From contig NZ_AEEB01000003.1 of the NCBI RefSeq assembly GCF_000179775.1, forward strand, positions 62,001 to 126,000: a stretch of DNA of 64,000 nucleotides, written 5' to 3'. Position 1 is the first letter of the stretch; each line of letters opens with the position of its first letter. This document shows positions 21,801 through 29,161 of the stretch, piece by piece. The position numbers and the translations under genes are program-made. This DNA comes from Ahrensia sp. R2A130 (GTDB lineage Bacteria > Pseudomonadota > Alphaproteobacteria > Rhizobiales > Rhizobiaceae). The notes below the pieces were generated by a model that had not been told where the DNA came from, did no database searches, and was given only the letters and a program-made list of their open reading frames with translations.

Positions 21801-24800
21801 TCTCCGTCCCCGAACGCTGCGGACAGTCCGAACTCCACCACATATGTCGCGCCCGTCTGGGTGCTCAACTGGGTGACGATTGCACCGGTCCGGTCGCCGT
21901 GCAAGTCGATTGCATTTTCCCCTTCCAGGGCAACGACTTCCGCCGCACCGGCTGTGGTATCGATATGATCGACATTACCGCTCAAAACAGTCCAGTTAGT
22001 GATGGCGGTGCTACCGGCTTCTACCTGCACTCCCGGCACGCCATCGGCAGGTCCTGATTCAAAGCCGCCATTGAGGGCAATATCTGCCCCTAGGTTTGCC
22101 AGTTCTGTCACCGGCGCATCGTTCACCGGATCGATTGTCACGGTGATCGTGCCAAGCGCGATATCCGTTCCACCGCCCGTGCCGGTATTGCCGTTGTCGT
22201 TCACTGTCACGTCGATCGATGTCGTGCCGCTAAACTCGGCAGGGCCGGTATAGAAGACGTCCGGTGACGCGCCAAAATATGCGTTCAGCGCGCCCAATGT
22301 GCCGGTCACGGTTGCTGTCGAACCGACTGAGCCGACTGTAATGCCGGTATCGCCGACGATAGAAATGGACCCGGTCGCAGGCGTGAAACTGACAGTCAGC
22401 TCGCCTGAGCCTGAATCTACATCCGCCAGTGAAAGCCCCACAAGATCGAGCGCTGTCGTCACGTCTTCATCAACGTTTTGAGTAAGATTTAGACCGGTCG
22501 CTGTCGGATCGTCGTTGAACGCTACAACGTCTACTGCGATAGCGCCGACCACGACATCCGCGCCGCCGCCCGTGCCGGTGTTGCCGCCGTCATTTATAGT
22601 GACGGTGATGTTGTCTGCACCAACAAAATCCTGCGTGCTCTGATAGCGAAGGTCTGAGGCCGAAGAGAAATAGGTGTTCAACGCCGCTACTGTGCCTGTC
22701 AACGTTCCTACGCTGCCGGACGAAAATGCCGTCACGCCGGTTCCGCCGGTCACGATGATCGAGCCGGTATCTGCGGTGAACGTGACTGTGAAATCGCCGC
22801 CACCAGCATCGACATCATCGATCTGGAAGCCGGTTATCAGCACGCTGCCTTCGGCGTCTTCTACAACGGAAACGCTGACCGGAAGACCTGTACCGGTGGG
22901 GTCGTCGTTGATGGCGGCTATATCAATATTGAGTGTTGCCGTTGCTGGTGTCGCAGCTCCTGGAAACTCCCCGCCGTCCTCGAGCAACAGCTCGATTGAG
23001 TCAGTTGCGCCCTCTGAGCCGTTGTGTGTGTAGCTGACCTGGCCATCGCGCAATTGCTGGACGGTGAAGCTGGTCGCTGCAGACCCATCTACCAAAATCG
23101 TGCCGTTAGTAGGCCCCGTTGTCGCGGTGAAAATGAGAGAACCATCGTTATCGTCGATATCGGTTCCGTCCAGATCCGCGGTCGTGAGTGCGACTGTATC
23201 TCCTTCCGTAACCGTCGCCAGAAGATCACCAGTGATGACCGGTGCGTCATTGCTGCCAAGAATAGCCAACAAAAGCGGGCCTTCATCGGTCAGGCCGCCT
23301 GGGTCCGAGAATGTATAGGTGAAACGCTCATCAACGCGGTCGCCAGTCCCCAGCTCTTCATAGGCGCCATTTCGCGTGAAAGTGAAATTGCCGTTGGCGG
23401 AGAATCTGATCTGCGCGCCGCTGGCCAGCGTGAAGTTGGTGCCGATGGGAATGCTTGTGCTCGTTCCTTCAATGACAACGGAGGTGAGGAACAATTCGGA
23501 CGTCGCATTGTCAGGATCGCTGGCAAACTGGCGAACGGTATCGGAAACCGTGAATGCAGCCTCGCCAATGCTCACCGTTCTGCCCGCCGCATCGGGCGCG
23601 TCGTTCACCGGATTTACGGTAATATTCAGTGTAGCTGTGTCCGCCAAGGAACCATCGGAGAGCGACAGACCGATAGTGTCGCTGGTGGTTTCCGAGCCGT
23701 TGTGCCTGTAGCCCACCAAACTATCGCGCAACTGCTGCACGGTGAAAGTGGTGTCAGCAGAACCATCGACTAGCAATGTGCCATTGGCCGGGCTGCTTGT
23801 AACTGTGAAGATGAGATCACCGTCGGCATTATCGATGTCGGTGCCGTTGAGGTCTCCGATGCCGAAGAACTGCGTTTCGCCCTCGTCGAGACTTCCTTGC
23901 AGATCGCCCGTAATCTCAGGCGCGTCATTCACCGGATTTACAGTGAACGTAATCGGACCCAGATCGATGTCTGTGCCACCGCCCGTGCCTGTGTTTCCAT
24001 TGTCGTTAACAGTGACATTAATCGTGGTTTCACCATTCAAATCGAAGGGAAGGGTGTAAAAAACGGTTGGAGTTGAACTGAAATAGGCATTCAGCGCAGC
24101 CAAAGTTCCGCTCACCATAACCGTCGTTCCCGCGGTGGTGATTGTGATGCCCGTATCGCCGACGAAAGATAGACCGCCCAGTGAAGGCGTGAAGCTGACG
24201 GTCAATTCACCAGCTCCAGCATCAATGTCTCCAAGTGAGAAACCGTCGAAATCCACCGCCGCTATGACGTCTTCATCAGTGCTTTGAGCCAGCGGCAGGC
24301 CGCTGCCCGTCGGGTCGTCATTCACCGCATCAACTGTCACCGCGACCGTGCCGAGCGCGATGTCCGTTCCACCACCGCTGCCCGTGTTGCCGTTGTCGTT
24401 CACCGTAATGTCGATGCTGGCTGCGCCGTTGAAATCAGCGGGGCCTGTATATGTGACTTCCGGAGAGCCTGCGAAATAGGCGTTTAGCGCGGTTACTGTG
24501 CCTGTCAGCGTACCAACATTGTCGCTTCCACCCACCGTCACGCCTGCGCCGCCGACGATCGCGATGACGCCGTTTGAGGACGTGAATGTCACGGTCGCAT
24601 CGCCCGTGCCGGCATCAGCATCCGAAATGACTATGTTTGAAACATCCAGCGTGGACTGGATGTCCTCGTTAGCTGAAAGCGTCGTCGGCAGACCGCTGCC
24701 ACTTGGATCGCTGTTCGCGCCAACATTGATGTTGAGGTTAAACGTGCCGCTTGTTGGCGCAACGCTATCGGCGCCATCATCTGCAATCGAGAAGTTGAAG

Positions 24801-27800
24801 CTGTCCGTGGTCGTGCTGGACCCATTGTGCACGTAAACCACATCGCCGGCACGCGACTGCCCAACGGTGAAAGAGGTGATCGCAACTGTAGGCTGTGATG
24901 CCAAGGCTATGATGCCGTTCACCGGTGGCGTGTCCACACTCACGGTAAGGCTGGTGTCTTCGTCGTCGACATCAAGCCCGTCGATATGAGGGGCGTTCAG
25001 GACTATCGTGCCGCCATTGGCAACCGAACCGCCGAGCGATCCGCCGATGGTAGGCCCATCATTGCTGCCGGTAATGGTGAATTCCACCTGATGTGGGGTC
25101 AGTGTACCGTCAACATTCAGATCGAACGTGGCGATGAAGTTCTGTGTTTCACCGTCGCCCAGATAGTCGAATGATGCCCCGTCAAACAACACATTATCTC
25201 CGGACATTGAGAAAATGCCCCCTGCGGCTGGCGCACCCGGTACGCCAGAAACAGATTCAAAGAACGAAACGCTGGTCCCATTGATAGAAGCAACGCCGGG
25301 GCTGTCTATGTCGGTGACGGACACGGTGTCCAAGAGGTTGAACTGGCGTTCCGCAACGCTTTCCCCAACGAAAGCTTCATCTAACGCCGCAGGCGGCGTG
25401 ATGGTGATTTCCGGCGCGTCGTCTTGTGGCTCCAGCGTTACCGCAATGGTGCCAAGCGAAATATCGCCGCCGCCACCTGCGCCATCATTACCGTTGTCAT
25501 TGACCGTGACGCTGATTGTGGCCGTGCCGTTGAAATTTTCAAGGCCGAGATAGCTTACGTTAGCCAGCTCAGAGAAATAGGTGTTCAGCGCGACAACAGT
25601 GCCGGTCAGTGTCGCTTCGCTTGTGGAGCCGCCGACGGTCACGTCTCCATCAGCGACGATGATGATGCTGCCGATTGAAGCGTTGAATGTGACTGTGACG
25701 TCGCCGCTAGTGGCGTCCACGTCGGTAATTTGAATGGCGCTAACGTCAAGCGGCGCGAGTGTATCTTCGCTGGTGAAAAAAGCGCTCGGCACACCGCTGC
25801 CGCCGGGATCATCGTTCACGGCAGAAACGGTAACGGCGACGGTTCCGATCAGCACATCGGTGCCGCCGCCGGAGCCTGAGTTGCCGTTATCATTCACTGT
25901 AACAGCAATGCTGGCTGCGCCGTTGAAGTCGGTCGGGCCCCGGTATGTGATTTCCGAGCTGCCTGCGAAATAGGCATTCAAGGCGTCTACAGTGCCTGTC
26001 AGCGTGGCAACATTGCCGGTGCCGCCAACAACGACATCAGGGCCGTTGATGATGACCATCGTGCCATTGCTGGATGTGAATGTAACCGTCACGTCGCCGC
26101 CAGCTGCGTCGGCATCAGCAATGACAATATTGCTTACATCGAGCGTCGATTGGATATCTTCGGTCGCTGTCAGGCTGGCTTGAACGCCTGTGCCCGAAGG
26201 GTCCAGATTGCCGTTATCAATCGAGATGATATTGATAACGGAAAGCTGCGCTTCCGCACCATCTGCACCATCATCTGCAAGCGAAACGGTGATCGTGGTG
26301 TCCACACGCACCGTGCCATCGTTATTGAACACGATTGCGCCACCGCGCAGATCGCCCAGTGTGAAACTTGTTATCTCCGTTCCGGGCGCACTGCCCAGCG
26401 CGAAAAAGCCGTTGGGTGCAGGATTGGTGACGGTGATCGTCAGACTGTCGTCTTCGTCATCTACATCGAATGCGTTCAGCGTGTCGGTACCGACGGTAAC
26501 AACGCCGTTCAAATTGACGCTGATCTCTTCACTGCCCGAGGAAACAGGCGCATCATTGACGCCATTGACAGTGAATTCCACCAGTTGCGGCAGCGTTTCG
26601 CCGTTCACCACGGCGTCGAAGGTCGCGATGAATGAAGCGTCTTCGCCATCGCCCAATGTGTCGAATACGATGCTGTCGAAGGAAACTAAGCTGCCTGAAA
26701 CAGTGAAGAGGCCTGGCGCTACAGCGGTGCCTGCGGCGCCACCGACCGATACGAAAATCTCAACCGTGCCATCGGTAACTGTAAGACCAGCGGGTGATCC
26801 GCCCAGTGTCGCAGTGGCAGCGTCGGCCAGATCGAACGTGCGAACCGTGTCGACCTCGCCCACCAAAGCCTCGGTGAACGGGTCGGGAGGTGTAACCGTA
26901 ACTATCGGAGCAGCATCGTCGGCCCCTTCGATAGTCAGCGTCAGTGTGGCCGTATCTGTGTTCCCGTTGCCGTCATCGAGAGTGTAGGTGAATGTCTCGA
27001 CGACAGATTCACCGTCATTGAGATTCTGATAGTTGTTACCGGGTTCAAAAACGTAGAGCCCGTTAGGCAGGAAGGTGATCTGGGCGTTGTTGGTCAGCAC
27101 CAGAGGCTCGCCCATGATGAACGGAAAACCTGCATAGGTGACTTCCGTCACGGTCAACACATCCGGCTGAGGACTGGTGTCGGGGTCGCTGTCATTCAGC
27201 AGAAGATCGCCGATAAGATCACCGTCATCTTCGCTGCGCGTTATGGCATCGTCACCTGCTGTGGGCGCGTCCTGCACCGGATCAATCGGCAGGGTCAGCT
27301 GGCCTGTGACGGCAGATGTGCCATCGCTGGAGGTGATCGTCAGGCTACCGTTGCCATCGGCATCAGAGGAAGGGCGGTACGTGAGGCCCGGGCCTTCGCT
27401 GTTGGCGTTCAGTGCTGCTTCGATTTGTTCGGCCGTGCCGTTGATAACGAGGCGCTCGTCATTTGTGCCGGTACCCTCGAGGATTGTAACACCGCTATTG
27501 GGGTTGATGGTCACTGTGGAACCCGCAACCAACGTCACAGTTAGTGGGCCACCGGTATCCGTGAAAGAAAAACCGGTGAGAATGACGAAGCCGTCTTCCG
27601 TGACGGAGCCGTTGAAATTTGGGAACGTGAAGCTAGGACCCGTAGCCGTGACCGGACCGGTGTCTATCGGCGCATCATTGGGAACATCGGGAATAACGAT
27701 ATCTAACGGTGGACGTGGGCCGTTAGGTTCGTCGCCCACACCGGGGGCAGGTGGATCAAGCGGTGGACCGTCGCCACCAAGGGTTTCGGTAGCGCTTCCG

Positions 27801-28921
27801 ATCTGTGGCACGCCGGGCCTTTCGTTCAGACCCGCAACGTCGGTTTCCAGACCTGAACCAAGTTCGCCACGACGGTCGTCATCGGGCGCATCCGGGTTGT
27901 TACCATCAGGTCTGTCATCGTCAGGTGCGTCGTCAGGCCGATCCTGATTGTTTGGCCCGTTGTTGGGTAAATACTCGCCCCCGTCGCGCACACGTCCTTC
28001 GGCGATTTCGTAAGCCTGTGTCGCTCGCGCAAACAGTGCATTATCCTTCGCTAGATCGCCCGGAAGTTTGGGAACTTCGCGGGTCTGCCCGTCGACCGGT
28101 GAAATAATCCACTTGGTTTCCGTACCGGTGACGCTAGCAATCGGGCTGCCGTCAAGGCCTGTAATCGTGAAGTTGCCCAAGCCGCCATCTGGGTCGCGCA
28201 CCAGCGAGATATCAACCGTGCTGACACCGTTCACAGTTTCGATATCCACGCGCACGGTTGTGCCGCGGATACCCATGGTGGCAACGGGGGTGATCACTTC
28301 CATGCCACCTGTTTTAGCAACCTGACCTGCGATGAAGACGAACGAGCCTTCCACCAGATTGAACACGCCGGAATTGCTATCGCTGGCCGGATCATAGACC
28401 AACTCGTTCAGCACCATTCTGGAACCGGCAGCGAGTGTGAAGATCGTGCCGTCTTCGAAGGTGATCGAAAGTGATCCGCCATCTGCTGTGGCAACCACGT
28501 CGTTGGGGAAGACTTGCGTACCCAGAGACAAAGTTTCCGTGGTGCCGTCTGAGCGTTGAACTGTTGCCGTGCCGGTTAAGGTCTCCACCTGACCGATGGC
28601 CTTTGCACCAGCAGCGACAGCTGCGCCGGGGGCGCCCTGGGCGACCTGCCCTGGGAAGGCGGGGCCAGCTAGAGCTTCCACAACGTCGCCGGTCAGACGC
28701 GCGCCATCGGGCGAAACGAGGTCTGCCGGTTCCGCGTTATCGAAGTAGTTTTGCAGCCGCAGCTCACTGCCGCGATCATCGCTCAGGATTAGGTCGGAGC
28801 CTTGGCGGGAATACTCTGCATTGAAGAGCAGATAGGGGTTCTCGACGACTATGGATTTCGCTCCCGCCGCTTCAAGCGATGGTGTGAAATCAATGCCGTG
28901 TTCAGAATCAAGACGAGCCAT
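15809..28921 (-). CDS. Giant RTX adhesin with N-terminal FecR domain, cadherin-like repeats and LamG module (type I secreted)
   Basis: A single open frame of 4370 residues. Order from the N terminus: a short beta-rich lead; a FecR domain (about 108-225); an Asp/Pro-rich linker (about 313-352); cadherin/VCBS/CSPG-like repeats (about 430-2280) ending in NDAP or NDDP linkers; a DUF642-like module (about 2280-2445); another repeat; a LamG/pentraxin-like module (about 2567-2765); two more beta domains; then RTX calcium-binding nonapeptides (GGxGxDxLxG) scattered over about 3060-4260; and an uncharged C-terminal tail of the type I secretion kind. I noticed no cysteine. There is no Sec signal. A strong ribosome binding site (AGGGGG) precedes the ATG. 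The matching exporter lies at 31.5-36.7 kb. Role inferred: cell-surface adhesion or biofilm matrix. Confidence 0.95.
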   Translation of the reverse strand: MARLDSEHGIDFTPSLEAAGAKSIVVENPYLLFNAEYSRQGSDLILSDDRGSELRLQNYFDNAEPADLVSPDGARLTGDVVEALAGPAFPGQVAQGAPGAAVAAGAKAIGQVETLTGTATVQRSDGTTETLSLGTQVFPNDVVATADGGSLSITFEDGTIFTLAAGSRMVLNELVYDPASDSNSGVFNLVEGSFVFIAGQVAKTGGMEVITPVATMGIRGTTVRVDIETVNGVSTVDISLVRDPDGGLGNFTITGLDGSPIASVTGTETKWIISPVDGQTREVPKLPGDLAKDNALFARATQAYEIAEGRVRDGGEYLPNNGPNNQDRPDDAPDDDRPDGNNPDAPDDDRRGELGSGLETDVAGLNERPGVPQIGSATETLGGDGPPLDPPAPGVGDEPNGPRPPLDIVIPDVPNDAPIDTGPVTATGPSFTFPNFNGSVTEDGFVILTGFSFTDTGGPLTVTLVAGSTVTINPNSGVTILEGTGTNDERLVINGTAEQIEAALNANSEGPGLTYRPSSDADGNGSLTITSSDGTSAVTGQLTLPIDPVQDAPTAGDDAITRSEDDGDLIGDLLLNDSDPDTSPQPDVLTVTEVTYAGFPFIMGEPLVLTNNAQITFLPNGLYVFEPGNNYQNLNDGESVVETFTYTLDDGNGNTDTATLTLTIEGADDAAPIVTVTPPDPFTEALVGEVDTVRTFDLADAATATLGGSPAGLTVTDGTVEIFVSVGGAAGTAVAPGLFTVSGSLVSFDSIVFDTLGDGEDASFIATFDAVVNGETLPQLVEFTVNGVNDAPVSSGSEEISVNLNGVVTVGTDTLNAFDVDDEDDSLTITVTNPAPNGFFALGSAPGTEITSFTLGDLRGGAIVFNNDGTVRVDTTITVSLADDGADGAEAQLSVINIISIDNGNLDPSGTGVQASLTATEDIQSTLDVSNIVIADADAAGGDVTVTFTSSNGTMVIINGPDVVVGGTGNVATLTGTVDALNAYFAGSSEITYRGPTDFNGAASIAVTVNDNGNSGSGGGTDVLIGTVAVTVSAVNDDPGGSGVPSAFFTSEDTLAPLDVSAIQITDVDATSGDVTVTFNASIGSIIIVADGDVTVGGSTSEATLTGTVVALNTYFSELANVSYLGLENFNGTATISVTVNDNGNDGAGGGGDISLGTIAVTLEPQDDAPEITITPPAALDEAFVGESVAERQFNLLDTVSVTDIDSPGVASINGTSVSFFESVSGVPGAPAAGGIFSMSGDNVLFDGASFDYLGDGETQNFIATFDLNVDGTLTPHQVEFTITGSNDGPTIGGSLGGSVANGGTIVLNAPHIDGLDVDDEDTSLTVSVDTPPVNGIIALASQPTVAITSFTVGQSRAGDVVYVHNGSSTTTDSFNFSIADDGADSVAPTSGTFNLNINVGANSDPSGSGLPTTLSANEDIQSTLDVSNIVISDADAGTGDATVTFTSSNGVIAIVGGAGVTVGGSDNVGTLTGTVTALNAYFAGSPEVTYTGPADFNGAASIDITVNDNGNTGSGGGTDIALGTVAVTVDAVNDDPTGSGLPLAQSTDEDVIAAVDFDGFSLGDIDAGAGELTVSFTPSLGGLSFVGDTGITITTAGTTVMVSGTLAALNAYFSSTPTVFYTLPFDLNGETTINVTVNDNGNTGTGGGTDIDLGPITFTVNPVNDAPEITGDLQGSLDEGETQFFGIGDLNGTDIDNADGDLIFTVTSSPANGTLLVDGSADTTFTVQQLRDSLVGYRHNGSETTSDTIGLSLSDGSLADTATLNITVNPVNDAPDAAGRTVSIGEAAFTVSDTVRQFASDPDNATSELFLTSVVIEGTSTSIPIGTNFTLASGAQIRFSANGNFTFTRNGAYEELGTGDRVDERFTYTFSDPGGLTDEGPLLLAILGSNDAPVITGDLLATVTEGDTVALTTADLDGTDIDDNDGSLIFTATTGPTNGTILVDGSAATSFTVQQLRDGQVSYTHNGSEGATDSIELLLEDGGEFPGAATPATATLNIDIAAINDDPTGTGLPVSVSVVEDAEGSVLITGFQIDDVDAGGGDFTVTFTADTGSIIVTGGTGVTAFSSGSVGTLTGTVAALNTYFSSASDLRYQSTQDFVGADNITVTINDGGNTGTGGGADVVVGAIAVDVVAFNDDPTATGLNLTQNVDEDVTTALDLVGLSLADVDSGSGELTVSFTPATGSISIVGDTGITVGSVGSTATVTGTLGALNAYFGASPDVFYTGPAEFSGTTSIDVTVNDNGNTGTGGGTDIALGTITVTIDPVNDAPVTELANLGADIALNGGFESGPADGVPGVQVEAGSTAITNWTVLSGNVDHIDTTAGAAEVVALEGENAIDLHGDRTGAIVTQLSTQTGATYVVEFGLSAAFGDGETIRDVEVGVNGLGEQFSVDTSGLTGAGVVPWVTESLVFTASTTTTSLSFTSLDANIRNGVLLDNVVVREVLNTGVEGGIIPITGFSLADIDAGMEDVRVELTAEGGSVFVNSTLGGVSPGDVTVTPAVTTFEGTLAEIAATFADAGGITFTADAGFSGLSQVTFTVSDLGNTGSGGAQSSTSTSYIYVEPVPSAPVIDASGASFLTPAVFDGSVANYAVSDAVTEFPTGDFAISLRVRDTGFEQAGAPGFPLEPYFSYHLDNTNDNEINILRRPDGTLTVANSSRTVSTSEPIPYDGQWHHLTVNFNVSSGTVDIYFDGELVEGALPLDGLIAPANGGIIAFGVEQDSPGGGFASEQTFNGSLDDVAIWNELLSPTDILNIARGEAFAANPPVLTAQWDGLSGTFVNSSGSTTFTTNGTVGAGPTFAPMTEDGSLVFRDFQVADGDGPDEVMTMVLTAPTGTFTVFSSDGIFGSAITNNNTGTVTVEGTRADINDWLQNHGFRYQPPADFFGDVDITIDVTDSFALTDSFPLTINVLSVNDAATVSATTDPTNLVEGDQGVVSIASIDLNSTFTASDPDGTPMIDPDSITIVDGLNTGFAGSSQLFYVEGDEVKLDTGLLDALQTGSSIDAVVFFDVVSGPETFSRSITITVDGVTDSTINFVEGSSARDTFTPTTGDDFFVSGGNISNDEEFLFGGNGNDILIGSDAAVGERFDGGDGNDTIITGSNNASTSDFSAGSRGSDRYYFTGNGNGYQGISYAALTGGLVATISAATNTATIDKGAGEIDTIIDVAAAVYSGDGGFGLYGSAQTDTFNIDNGPITDETQFMQVGGGRGNDVYNIISGNIRLDLRRDENFEQPETGVQINLSLGSNQIINDGFGGTDTITGPGSFTSIRTTDLDDSIIGSAADEQFIARQGNDVIDGGSGFDTIRYDRLGAASVELDLAANSSVGIWGDGQFNQTLTNIEGVRGSNIGVDTILGSTADNRLEGRGGTDIIDGRSGNDTLIGGSGGDVFIITSGSGVDVIEDFDPTTSGDRLVFDYSGINALGDFESVTLNGSDTLIDIDGAGNTLLLQNYDLNGAPFPADFLVFSAEFGGTGDETLTGTAVSDALLGNGGDDTLLGLDGDDILISGRGVQDFSTTGETLDGGAGNDLLIGGTFSAVRLIGGAGDDQLMAANVSFSDDATRWFEWVVFDYSNDPLGIIANLTSANYLGVVASSVLDGYGGTDSVTGVRTIYDTSSGDFFRIDGSLENSHSSNRVEVELSSGGDDTVDFTGASRGRVAFTNASEGVSVNLATGIASDINASNGNQIGSNSITGATEIKGSDFGDVLTGNGGDNQFQGRGGDDTITGGAGIDSISHWSARDFVTVDLSAATEQVSQDGFGGTDTVSGIENVNGGLSHDMITGQTNSQVLNGYAGNDVLRSGGLGGAVTLIGDEGSAAGVSGGNDTLIGADGLNVMIGGEGSDVFVFKLESTGDNRSNIEDFSLADGDLIDVSDFGVTSTADFNRFLYSAVEDLTIINVRSGGSGFEEFIVRGIDLTVLPNPDELFIFTRVDGIDGANDPITADGDDGTWYRAFESNPNFGFDQIFVEFGSYTFDYSFSRMGEQRLSYSAVTDWGITADLDGVNNTGTILKDGGVEGTDTIFNIQNVVNDKSDGFHIFGTTVNDSFTIDNGDNTYMEITALEGNNSFQIDSGVVRVNYSFNFVSPIVANLIAGTITHSAGNSDTVSGALGITEIVGTRDTDTFIGTANDETFIGLGGDDNINGGAGIDRVRYDLVGDTSELDVDLTAGTADGAFDEDGFSHTLTGIEWVTGSFNDDIIAGSSNNERLDGGGGADTISGQGGNDVITVADVAFTSVDGGTGQDILQLDAGGVFLDLATGGGTNTVTGIETFDLKAGNGETKLKISENDVIDLSTEGNASILAALGISNDTLLVEGDSSDVLQLYHDDFMGSGWSLDTIASSAMDGYDVFTASNGGGFTATVAVDEDVQVELLNIS
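16200..19730 (-). repeat. RTX nonapeptide region of the adhesin gene
   Basis: Blocks encoding GGxGxDxLxG calcium-binding turns are separated by non-RTX beta stretches. Clear blocks lie near 19.7, 18.85, 18.3-18.5, 17.4-17.8 and 16.2-16.5 kb. In related proteins such repeats fold on calcium outside the cell and drive type I export from the C-terminal end. Confidence 0.9.
20620..21222 (-). other. LamG/pentraxin-like module within the adhesin gene
   Basis: The segment encodes a concanavalin-like jelly roll of about 200 residues: an initial FDG...ISLRVR strand, a central PYDGQWHHLTVNF motif, a DIYFDGELV strand and a closing GSLDDVAIWNELLSPTDI motif. These are the hallmark strands of LamG/pentraxin folds, which often bind carbohydrate in surface proteins. 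Confidence 0.8.
21595..22078 (-). other. DUF642-like galactose-binding-fold module within the adhesin gene
   Basis: The segment encodes about 160 residues beginning NGGFESGP, then ITNWTVLSGNVDHI, EGENAIDLHGD, TGATYVVEFGLS and ending LLDNVVVREV. This succession of motifs is that of DUF642/choice-of-anchor-C modules. It interrupts the cadherin-like repeats and may be a second glycan-binding head. Confidence 0.7.
23921..25414 (-). repeat. Adhesin super-repeat, copy 2 (498 codons)
   Basis: Encodes the module order A-B-C-C: A begins PEITITPPAALDEAF, B is a CSPG/NG2-like repeat with GLDVDDEDTSLTV, and the two C repeats each contain a TVNDNGNTG motif. It has exactly the same length as copy 1 and directly follows it. 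After it the array continues with B-type and C-type modules but without A. Confidence 0.85.
25415..26908 (-). repeat. Adhesin super-repeat, copy 1 (498 codons)
   Basis: Encodes A-B-C-C: A begins PIVTVTPPDPFTEAL, B contains AFDVDDEDDSLTI, and the C repeats contain TVNDNGNSG and TVNDNGNDG. Copy 1 and copy 2 start 1494 bases apart, exactly 498 codons, and copy 2 is also exactly 1494 bases to the next module boundary. This points to tandem duplication of a four-domain block. Confidence 0.85.
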
Positions 28922-28955
28922 GACGACCCCCTATACGTCGCGTCCATGCCCCTGC

Positions 28956-28971
28956 TGTGGTTTATGTCACA
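28956..28971. promoter_or_regulatory. CRP-like palindrome between the adhesin and cyclase genes
   Basis: TGTGG-TTTATG-TCACA differs by one base from the CRP half-site consensus TGTGA-N6-TCACA. It lies 35-50 bases upstream of the adhesin start codon and about 190 bases upstream of the cyclase start. That distance is too close to the adhesin start for classical activation of it, so repression of the adhesin or activation of the cyclase is more likely. Confidence 0.5.
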
Positions 28972-29161
28972 CTTCGCGCCCAACTGCGAGTCTGGCGAAT
29001 TCCGCGCCATGCAAATTATTACAATAAAGTTAAGGTGTTACAGTTCTGCACAGCTTGCCCATTGCGCCTTCGGTCAGTGGCAGGTCACATGGCGGTTACC
29101 GACGGGGCGACAGTTGGTGAAATCGGGCTGAGAAATCGGCTGCAAGGGGAGTTTAGGCGCC

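Noticed and set aside
21285-25905. Regular recurring motif with spacing of about 390-400 bases, possible CRISPR or mobile repeat
   Set aside because: The units stay in the adhesin frame, differ in sequence and code for protein domains; no short identical repeats with unique spacers are seen.
17723-27947. Long plus-strand open frames opposite the adhesin gene (for example 17723-18433, 21252-21968, 26190-26987, 27177-27947)
   Set aside because: They are the antisense of repetitive, Gly/Asp/Thr-rich codons that seldom create stops. Their products are low-complexity and resemble no protein, and none has a ribosome binding site.
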